Source of the DNA: a candidate division WOR-3 bacterium
Lineage (GTDB): Bacteria; Hydrothermota; UBA3072
DNA length: 64,000 nucleotides
Direction of reading: 5' to 3'
Assembly: GCA_039804165.1 (NCBI GenBank)
Contig: JBDRZZ010000004.1
Coordinates: forward strand, 1 to 64,000
Part shown: positions 8,807 to 15,284 of the stretch, in pieces
How positions within the stretch are numbered: the stretch's first letter is position 1
How the letters are laid out: each line of letters begins with the position of its first letter
Notes under the pieces: generated by a model
Seen by the model: only the letters and a program-made list of their open reading frames with translations
Told to the model about the DNA's origin: nothing
The model's database searches: none
Program-made: the position numbers and the translations under genes

Positions 8807-9208
8807 ATGAAATTAACTACAAAAAGCGAATATGCACTTTTAGCACTTATCTTTATTGCCCGATATGAAAAGAAAGGCTTCATAAAGATAGATGATATCT
8901 GCTCTAAATACGATATCCCCAAGAAATATTTAGAACAATTATTTTTAATCCTAAAGCAAAATCGATATATAAAAACAAGAACAGGTGCAAGTGGTGGATA
9001 CAAATTGGCAATGCCAGCTCAAAAAATAAATATAGCTCAAATAATAAGGTTAATGGATGGAGCCTTAGCGCCAACGGAGTCAGTAAGCAAATATTTTTTT
9101 TCACATACTCCTTTAGAGAAAGAAAAGAAGCTTTTAAAAGTACTTAAAGAAATAAGAGATTATGTTTCAAATAGGCTAGAAAATTTAAAGCTCTCCGATC
9201 TAGTCTGA
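8807..9208 (+). CDS. Rrf2-family transcriptional regulator lacking cluster-ligand cysteines
   Basis: A 133-residue winged-helix regulator. The N-terminus MKLTTKSEYALLALIFIA, then ICSKYDIPKKYLEQLFLILK and KTRTGASGGYKLA, is the diagnostic Rrf2 wing-helix pattern. Most Fe-S sensing members (IscR, NsrR) have three Cys in the segment after residue 90; here that segment (ESVSKYFFSHTPLEKEK) has none. The only Cys is C32 in the DNA-binding domain. It is therefore unlikely to bind a cluster in the IscR way and may sense another signal or partner. It heads a four-gene + strand cassette driven by a consensus promoter with a palindrome over the -10, so it is probably the autoregulated local repressor. 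Confidence 0.88.
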   Translation: MKLTTKSEYALLALIFIARYEKKGFIKIDDICSKYDIPKKYLEQLFLILKQNRYIKTRTGASGGYKLAMPAQKINIAQIIRLMDGALAPTESVSKYFFSHTPLEKEKKLLKVLKEIRDYVSNRLENLKLSDLV

Positions 9209-9256
9209 ACCAGAAAGGAAAAAATATGTAGTGTTAATAAATATAGGAGGAGATAT

Positions 9257-10066
9257 ATGGATATTGAGATAAAAAAAATAACAATAATTGGTGGGTATGG
9301 AAAAACAGGAGAAAAGGAACTTATAAATGAAGTAAATTTTGAAATGGGTGATATAGTAAGCATTGTAGGACCAACAGGTTCAGGGAAAACAACTTTAATT
9401 AACGATATAGAACTTTTTGCAAATGAAAATACTCCTTCTGGAAGAAAAGTGCTCATTAACAATGCTACCCCCCCGGAAGAATTTATGAGTGATCCTTCTA
9501 AAAATCCTATTGCATTGATTACTCAGCACACTAATTTTCTATCAGATTTACCTGTAAGGAGATTCTTAGAAACGCACGCTAAAATAAGGCAGACTACTAG
9601 AAGTAAATCTGTCATAGAAGAAACTTTAGATTTTGCAAATGAACTAACAGGAGAACCTATACTTTTAGAAAGTGCAATGACAGAGTTGTCAGGGGGTCAG
9701 ACTCGTGCACTCTTAATAGCAGATGCAGTAATAATAGGGAATTCACCAATAATTTTATTAGATGAGATAGAAAATGCCGGTATCCATAGAACAAAAGCTA
9801 TAGAACTTTTGAAAAAATACGAGAAGATCTTTATCTTCGTTACTCACGACCCAAGAATAGCCCTCCTTTCGGATTTCAGGATCGTTATGAAAAATGGAGC
9901 AATGCAGAAGATAATTATAACTGAAGATGAAGAGCAGAGGGTGGCTGAGGAGATAAAGAAAATAGATGATCTTATGCTAGATTTTAGAGCACAAATAAGG
10001 GCGGGAGAGCGGATTAGTGAAAAGGATCTTGAGAATAAATTAAGAGCATTAGGGTATATTTCTTAA
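9257..10066 (+). CDS. Soluble ABC-type ATPase of the cofactor cassette (no permease partner)
   Basis: Stand-alone ABC ATPase, 269 residues. Walker A GPTGSGKTT (38-46), Q-loop Q90, signature LSGGQ (144-148), Walker B IILLDE (165-170) and switch H197 are all present, so it should hydrolyse ATP. No membrane-spanning subunit is encoded nearby; its neighbours are a GTPase and an Fe-S protein. This recalls soluble ABC ATPases such as SufC that drive assembly reactions rather than transport. The C-terminal 60 residues after the ATPase core are charged and helical (EDEEQRVAEEIKKIDDLM) and may bind a partner. Strong ribosome site AGGAGG. Distinct from ordinary importers in having an unusual N-terminal IIGGYGKTGEKELINEV strand region. 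Function not established. Confidence 0.8.
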   Translation: MDIEIKKITIIGGYGKTGEKELINEVNFEMGDIVSIVGPTGSGKTTLINDIELFANENTPSGRKVLINNATPPEEFMSDPSKNPIALITQHTNFLSDLPVRRFLETHAKIRQTTRSKSVIEETLDFANELTGEPILLESAMTELSGGQTRALLIADAVIIGNSPIILLDEIENAGIHRTKAIELLKKYEKIFIFVTHDPRIALLSDFRIVMKNGAMQKIIITEDEEQRVAEEIKKIDDLMLDFRAQIRAGERISEKDLENKLRALGYIS

Positions 10067-10085
10067 AAAAAAGAGAGGTAAAAAT

Positions 10086-10784
10086 ATGAAAGTTATAATA
10101 TGTGCTGGGCCTCCAACGAGTGGGAAAACAACTGTATTAAAACAAGTTATCAAAAAACTCAAAGCTAAAGGGCAAAAACTTGCATATCTAAAAATAGATG
10201 TCCAGTTTGCCGATGAAGATGAAATCTTTAAAAAAGAGTTTGGAATACCTACCAAGAAAGTTTATTCAACAGATTTATGCCCAGACCATTGCAATGTAGT
10301 GGTACTCGGTGATGCTATAAAATGGGCCGAAGGAGAAAAAACTGATGCGCTTTTTGTTGAAACGGCAGGGTTGTGTCTTAGATGTTCACCTTACATCGAG
10401 GGTTCATTAGGTATTGTTGTATTAGAAGCAACAAGTGGAATGAACTTACCTCGAAAGATCGGCCCCATGTTATCTTTAGCAGACATAGCCGTTGTTACAA
10501 AAATTGATCTTGTATCACAAGCCGAAAGAGAAGTTTTTAGAGCTAATATTAATGATGCAGCAAAAGTAGTTATCATAGAAACTGATGCATTACACGGTAT
10601 AAATATAGAGCACATTGTTAGAAAAATCGAAAAAACACAAGAGATAAAAGAGCCTTTATTGCTCAGAGGTAATCCACCTGTGGGAACCTGCACTATCTGT
10701 GTGGGCAAAAAAGAGATTGGTGCAAAATCTCATTTTGGAGTATTAAGAACTTTAGAAGCTGACATATTTTACAGAGGTGAATGA
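10086..10784 (+). CDS. HypB/CobW-like P-loop GTPase with three Cys pairs
   Basis: Predicted G3E-like or related SIMIBI-class nucleotide-binding protein, 232 residues. Walker A GPPTSGKTT (8-16), acidic switch VETAG (91-95) and TKID at 138-141 in the place of the NKxD guanine-specificity motif. Three cysteine pairs stand out: C65-x3-C69, C97-x2-C100 and C202-x2-C205, plus C6. They could bind Zn, Ni or an Fe-S cluster. HypB, UreG and CobW-type relatives use GTP hydrolysis to insert metals into enzymes, so a metallochaperone role is likely but unproven. It begins 19 bases after the ABC ATPase, with an AGAGG ribosome site, and stops 1 base before the chosen ATG of the Fe-S protein. Confidence 0.78.
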   Translation: MKVIICAGPPTSGKTTVLKQVIKKLKAKGQKLAYLKIDVQFADEDEIFKKEFGIPTKKVYSTDLCPDHCNVVVLGDAIKWAEGEKTDALFVETAGLCLRCSPYIEGSLGIVVLEATSGMNLPRKIGPMLSLADIAVVTKIDLVSQAEREVFRANINDAAKVVIIETDALHGINIEHIVRKIEKTQEIKEPLLLRGNPPVGTCTICVGKKEIGAKSHFGVLRTLEADIFYRGE

Positions 10785-10785
10785 T

Positions 10786-11433
10786 ATGAATAAAAAAGAA
10801 ATAATAGAGAAATTGCCCGGGAAAAATTGTGGCTTATGTGGGTTAAAAACCTGTAAGGAATTTGCCGAAATAGCATCGAAAGATCCAGATGCAATGAAAA
10901 GGTGTATTTTTTTAGACGAAAGAAAAATACGTCCGATGAGTTCAGAGTTTGAAGAAGAAAATATTACATGGAAGGACAACTTGGATAGAGATTATGACTT
11001 TATTCTGGATAAATTTCCAGGAGAACCGGGACCAAGAGAGACTATAATATTATTTAATCCAACCAATGTAGAAAAACTCGGAATCAAAAAAGGTGATATT
11101 TTATATGGTCGTCCTGCTTGGATATCATGTGGTTGTCCAGTTACTCATGTCGGCATAGTAGTAGATGATCCTGATTATTTCAATGGGACTGTCGTTTGGT
11201 GTATTGTAGGGCCTATGGTATCAAGAGAGAGAGGTATCAACATTGGATATTATAATACTACTGCATATGAAGGTTTGGTGAAATATACCCGAAAAGAGCT
11301 TCAAATTGGCAGAAGATACTATTTCTTACCAAGATATTGTATGCTCCAGTGGAGACATTGTGGTTTGATAAATCAGATTGTTAAAACAAAGGACGGCTTT
11401 CGTGTACGTATTGAAGGGCTGTGGATAGGTTAG
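10786..11433 (+). CDS. Fe-S protein with N-terminal PF04060-type 4Fe-4S motif
   Basis: A 215-residue protein. The N-terminus has C15-x2-C18-x4-C23-x16-C40, the 4Fe-4S pattern of PF04060, also found in RnfB and in the CODH/ACS corrinoid protein large subunit. The rest (about 75-215) is a separate conserved-looking domain with KKGDILYGRP, the vicinal C115/C117 (ISCGCPVTHVG), C139, C185 and C192. I do not recognise this domain. Start ATG 10786 is preferred over the in-frame GTG at 10777 because GAGGTGA lies 6 bases upstream of it. Last gene of the Rrf2-ABC-GTPase cassette; it could be the scaffold or target of cluster chemistry driven by the two NTPases. Confidence 0.75.
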   Translation: MNKKEIIEKLPGKNCGLCGLKTCKEFAEIASKDPDAMKRCIFLDERKIRPMSSEFEEENITWKDNLDRDYDFILDKFPGEPGPRETIILFNPTNVEKLGIKKGDILYGRPAWISCGCPVTHVGIVVDDPDYFNGTVVWCIVGPMVSRERGINIGYYNTTAYEGLVKYTRKELQIGRRYYFLPRYCMLQWRHCGLINQIVKTKDGFRVRIEGLWIG

Positions 11434-11571
11434 GAGAAAAGAAACAGAGAGAGAAAAATTTTTGGTTTGTCTCATGCTTTCTATGTAGATGAGATATGGT
11501 ATAAAGATAATTTGAATATTTCATGCTCAAAATACACTAATATTTTGATTTTTTACAATTTAAAATTATTT

Positions 11572-12039
11572 TTACCACTCTTCAAGCATTATCCTAAGAA
11601 GAGAACTTTTTATCTTTGAAGCAACTGAATCTATTGCCTCTAGTTCTCGCGAATTTACAGAATAAACAAAAGACTCTAAAATTGATCTTTCCCATTCACT
11701 TTCATCCTTATCCTTCTTCTTAAGAGAAAACCTAACGCCAATACTTAATCGATAACTCTCTATCTCTCCCCCTGGAGTATACGCTTCAGGCGTCCTTTTG
11801 TAATCATCAATCACACCTTCAAGAATGTAATCTCCCTTAGAATCCATTTTAAGTTCCACTCTCCCATCTTTTATAAAAGCATCTACTAATCTTTCCGTTA
11901 ATAACCTCTCAATATCAGGATTTCCTGTATTGTTGTTTAAGGAAGAAATAGATAAACTTCCTTTAAAATAACCACTTTTAAAAGAATAACTACAAGAAAC
12001 AAACAATAGAAAAAAATATAAATAAAGCCTTTTATTCAT
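11572..12039 (-). CDS. lptE: LptE-like outer-membrane lipoprotein
   Basis: A 155-residue lipoprotein: signal peptide with lipobox LLFVSC, lipidation at C16. The mature part follows the LptE pattern of short beta-strands and helices: LSISSLNNNTGNPDIERLLTERLVDAFIKDGRVEL, then a strand pair and a C-terminal helix ending in LEEW, written here in pieces because the pattern, not exact identity, supports the call. LptE plugs the LptD barrel in lipopolysaccharide export. Last gene of a - strand operon with gltX and a PpiD-like foldase; its start overlaps the foldase stop by 8 bases. No LptD gene is in this window. Confidence 0.65.
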   Translation of the reverse strand: MNKRLYLYFFLLFVSCSYSFKSGYFKGSLSISSLNNNTGNPDIERLLTERLVDAFIKDGRVELKMDSKGDYILEGVIDDYKRTPEAYTPGGEIESYRLSIGVRFSLKKKDKDESEWERSILESFVYSVNSRELEAIDSVASKIKSSLLRIMLEEW

Positions 12040-13762
12040 ATAACCTTTCTCTTAAATCTAAAATTTTATATTTCTTTCTCTCCTCTTGAAACCATTTCTG
12101 AAAATAAAAAGCTTCCTTCTCTTTTTGAAGGTTAAAAGCAAAAGTAGGAACAAGTTCTTTCAATTCTTCATTTTTAGGCACTTTAACATCAACAATCTTT
12201 ACAACATAAAGATATTCACCCACTCTTATGGGTGGAAAAATCTCTCCCTTCTTACCTGTAAAAGCAAGGAGAGCAACTTTTTCTGGAATGTTAAATTCTT
12301 GAGAATTATTTAAAGTAAAGTAAGGGGTATTTCCCCATTCTCCTTTTGGTGGATTATGAGGTATTTCTCCTTTCTTATAAAAGTGCTCAAAAGCATATAA
12401 CTTTGCCTCTTTAGCTGCCTCAATTATCCGAAGAGAATCTTCGACTTCTTTTCTTATTTCCGAAAAAGAAGGAATACCTTCTTCCTTTTCTTCTACCCAA
12501 AAAACATAAAATCCATCCTTCCCTATAAGAGGATAAGAAACCTTCCCCTTCTGAAGCTCAAAAAGAAAAGACCCAAAATTTACAGGTAAATCAGGAATTT
12601 CTCCTTTTTTAAGAGTAATATAGGCTACATTGTATTTCTCGGGAATTCTAAAATTAGAATCAGAACGGAGGTCTCTTACAAATTTCCAAGCTTCCTCTAA
12701 GACTCTATCAAAATCTTCGTCGCTTGGGAAAAACGGTAGAAAAATTTCTTTAATATGGAGAGAATCCTTCTTTTTCTCTAAGAGTTTAAAAATATGAAAG
12801 CCTTCCTCTCTCTTAATTGGATGGCTAACCTCACCCTTTCCCATTCTGTCTAAAACATTTAAGATTTCTTTCTCCAAAAGCTCCCTTTTAACCCATCCGT
12901 TAAATAAAGATCTAGTATATGGAAAATAAGAATAATTCCGCATTAATAAATCAAAAGAATCTGTCTTTGCCCTTTCCACAAGTTCCTTAGCAATTTCTTC
13001 TGTCATTTTAACCATCTCTTCACTAATAGAAACAGGAAAAGACACATACCCTAATTTTATCTCTCCGGTTCTCCTAAAGAGTTCTTTATTATTCAAATAA
13101 AATTCTTCCGGAGAAATAGAAAAATTTTTTGCCCCCCATTCTCTTAGAGGTAATTTTATGTATTCAATCTTAATTTTTAGAGAATCTTCTAATAACTTCT
13201 CAACTGCTTCTGTTCCAGAGACCCTTGCCATAGAAAGAACTTCTCCACGAAGAACTCGTAAAGGAAAGTTTTTCATTATTGAAGAAGCATATGAACTAAT
13301 GAACTCTTCTGCTCTCGGATCTTTAAGAAGCTGTAAATAAGCCTCATAATCAAAATTCCCCTCTTTCCAAAAATTTGGATTTTGAAGAATTTCTGTGGGT
13401 GGAGATTCCTTAATTAGACTTATAACTTGTTCACTTGAAATTGAAATTTTTCTTTTTTTAAGAAGATCATTAATAATCTTGTCGTTAATCAGTTGATTTA
13501 TTATTTCTTCAGAAATTTGCCTTTCTTTTATAGGATCTAAGCCAATAGCACCACTCATATTTCTAAGAGCGTTTCTTAAAAGATTTCCGTATTCGCTTAT
13601 AGGAATTTCCTCTTTCCCCACTTTCGCAACTATATTTTCTTCTCTTTTTCCTCCACTTAAAATGTTAGAACCAAAACCAAAAAAGATAAAAAGAATAAAA
13701 GATCCTGCAATGAACCATAGAAAATATTTAGTTACTCTTCTCACCCTTTCCATTACCATCAT
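12032..13762 (-). CDS. PpiD/SurA-like membrane-anchored peptidyl-prolyl isomerase
   Basis: A 576-residue periplasmic foldase anchored by one N-terminal helix (about residues 13-33, YFLWFIAGSFILFIFFGFGS). A SurA-type chaperone region follows (AKVGKEEIPISEYGNLLRNA). A parvulin-like domain near residues 230-330 has WVKRELLEKEI then MGKGEVSHPIKREEGFHIFKL, and a second degenerate repeat has LQKGKVSYPLIGKDGFYVFWV. This order matches PpiD. Its ATG overlaps the gltX stop (ATGA), so the two are translationally coupled. It probably assists folding of exported and outer-membrane proteins, in keeping with the LptE-like gene downstream. Confidence 0.8.
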   Translation of the reverse strand: MMVMERVRRVTKYFLWFIAGSFILFIFFGFGSNILSGGKREENIVAKVGKEEIPISEYGNLLRNALRNMSGAIGLDPIKERQISEEIINQLINDKIINDLLKKRKISISSEQVISLIKESPPTEILQNPNFWKEGNFDYEAYLQLLKDPRAEEFISSYASSIMKNFPLRVLRGEVLSMARVSGTEAVEKLLEDSLKIKIEYIKLPLREWGAKNFSISPEEFYLNNKELFRRTGEIKLGYVSFPVSISEEMVKMTEEIAKELVERAKTDSFDLLMRNYSYFPYTRSLFNGWVKRELLEKEILNVLDRMGKGEVSHPIKREEGFHIFKLLEKKKDSLHIKEIFLPFFPSDEDFDRVLEEAWKFVRDLRSDSNFRIPEKYNVAYITLKKGEIPDLPVNFGSFLFELQKGKVSYPLIGKDGFYVFWVEEKEEGIPSFSEIRKEVEDSLRIIEAAKEAKLYAFEHFYKKGEIPHNPPKGEWGNTPYFTLNNSQEFNIPEKVALLAFTGKKGEIFPPIRVGEYLYVVKIVDVKVPKNEELKELVPTFAFNLQKEKEAFYFQKWFQEERKKYKILDLRERLYE

Positions 13763-15210
13763 ATTTTTTCCTCCTTATTTATTCCTTTTTTAATATTAAT
13801 ATATTTAATAAATCTCTCTATTCTTTGAATTGTCCTCTCCTTCCCAAGAACTTCTAAGAGTTCAAATAAACTGGGACCAAAAGTCATTCCACTCACTGCA
13901 AGTCGAACAGGATGAATTAATTCTCCTGCCTTACAACCAATATCTAAAGAAAGACTTCTTAAAGCTTCTTCCATATTCTTCTCATCAAAATAAGCTAAAT
14001 TTTCAAATCTTAAAATTAATTTTTTAAGTCTCTCTTCCACTCCTGGATAAACATATTTTTTTATGCCTTCTTCTTGGTATGTAAAATCTTCTTTAAAGAA
14101 ATAATATCCTATTTCAATGAAATCTTTCAGTTTTCTGACTCTATTTCCCATAACCTTAACCACTTTAACAAGATAATCAACATCTCTTATCTTAAAATTC
14201 TGCTCTTCTAAATAAGCCTTTAGTCTTTTCGCAACTTCTTGGACACCTAACCTTTTAAGCCACTCTCCATTAATCCATTCGAGTTTCTCAAGATCAAAAA
14301 TGGCAGGAGTAGGATTAACATTTTCAATTGTAAATTTTTCCTTTAATTCTTGAATGGAAAAAATTTCCTCTTCTGTCTTTGGAGACCACCCGAGAAGTGC
14401 AAGATAATTTATCATTCCTTCTGGTAAAAAACCTGCTTTTTTATAATCAAAAATGTCAACAGCGTCTTTTCTCTTAGAAAGTTTCGATTTATCTTTGCTT
14501 AAAATCAAAGGAAGATGCCCAAAAAAAGGAATATCCCAACCAAAAGCTTGATAAAGAAGAATTTGTTTTGGAGTATTTGATATATGATCATCCCCCCTTA
14601 GAATATGGGTTATTCCCATTCTATGATCATCCACAACAACAGCAAGATTATAAGTTGGAGAACCATCAGACTTCAATAAAACAAAATCCTCAATCTCTGA
14701 ATTTTCTCTTTTAATTTTTCCGTGAATTAAATCATCAAATTCTGTAACTCCAGGCGGAACAAAAAAACGCAAAGCTTTTGGTCTTCCCTCTTTTTCAAAA
14801 ATCTCCTTTTCGTCTTCAGAAAGATAATAACACCTTCTATCATACATCCATCTCGTCTTGGATTTTAGACATTTTTCTTTCCGCTCCATAAGCTCCGAAG
14901 AACTACAATAACACCAATAAGCCTTTCCCATCCTAAGCAATTCCAAAGCTTTTTCTTTATATTCCTCAAAATGATGAGATTGAAACAAAATTTCTTCATC
15001 CCATTCCAAGCCAAGCCATAATAAACCTCTTAAGATAGAATCAACCATTGCATCACTTGATCTCTTCAAATCCGTATCTTCAATTCGCAAAAGGAACTTC
15101 CCTCCTTTAGATTTTGCAAAAAGATAATTAAAAAGGGCTGTTCTTGCTGTCCCGAGATGAAGATAACCAGTGGGAGAAGGCGCAATTCTAACTCTAATAG
15201 AGCTTTCCAT
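13759..15210 (-). CDS. gltX: Glutamyl-tRNA synthetase
   Basis: Class I aminoacyl-tRNA synthetase charging tRNA-Glu (or tRNA-Glu and tRNA-Gln). IAPSPTGYLHLGTARTALFN contains the HIGH-type motif, LLRIEDTDLKRS is the Glu-site segment, and KLSKRKDAVDI is the KMSKS-type loop. Length 483 is normal for the family. The Cys-containing region around CYCSSSELMERKEKCLK is a zinc-site-like stretch seen in many GluRS. Start ATG 15210 is preferred to the upstream TTG at 15213 because AGGAG lies 5 bases before the ATG. A TTGACT-N16-TATAAT promoter precedes it. First gene of an operon with the PpiD-like and LptE-like genes. Confidence 0.95.
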   Translation of the reverse strand: MESSIRVRIAPSPTGYLHLGTARTALFNYLFAKSKGGKFLLRIEDTDLKRSSDAMVDSILRGLLWLGLEWDEEILFQSHHFEEYKEKALELLRMGKAYWCYCSSSELMERKEKCLKSKTRWMYDRRCYYLSEDEKEIFEKEGRPKALRFFVPPGVTEFDDLIHGKIKRENSEIEDFVLLKSDGSPTYNLAVVVDDHRMGITHILRGDDHISNTPKQILLYQAFGWDIPFFGHLPLILSKDKSKLSKRKDAVDIFDYKKAGFLPEGMINYLALLGWSPKTEEEIFSIQELKEKFTIENVNPTPAIFDLEKLEWINGEWLKRLGVQEVAKRLKAYLEEQNFKIRDVDYLVKVVKVMGNRVRKLKDFIEIGYYFFKEDFTYQEEGIKKYVYPGVEERLKKLILRFENLAYFDEKNMEEALRSLSLDIGCKAGELIHPVRLAVSGMTFGPSLFELLEVLGKERTIQRIERFIKYINIKKGINKEEKI

Positions 15211-15231
15211 CAATACTCCTTTTAGTCCATC

Positions 15232-15259
15232 ATTATATAACCTTTTAAGAAGAAGTCAA
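15232..15259 (-). promoter_or_regulatory. Predicted sigma70 promoter of gltX operon
   Basis: On the - strand: TTGACT (15259-15254), 16-nt spacer, TATAAT (15237-15232). Leader of about 15 nt with an AGGAG ribosome site. Confidence 0.65.
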
Positions 15260-15284
15260 GGTTAAAACGAGAATCTAAAAAGCT

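Noticed and set aside
8719-9104. Open frames on the - strand across the Rrf2 gene
   Set aside because: They overlap a clear Rrf2 protein and its promoter, lack ribosome sites and show no family resemblance.
11460-11500. TCTCAT...ATGAGA inverted repeat after the Fe-S cassette as a terminator
   Set aside because: Short AT-rich arms, 13-nt loop and no T-run; not convincing.
15208-15213. TTG at 15213 as the gltX start
   Set aside because: AGGAG would be only 2 bases away; the ATG at 15210 has proper spacing and gives the usual N-terminus.
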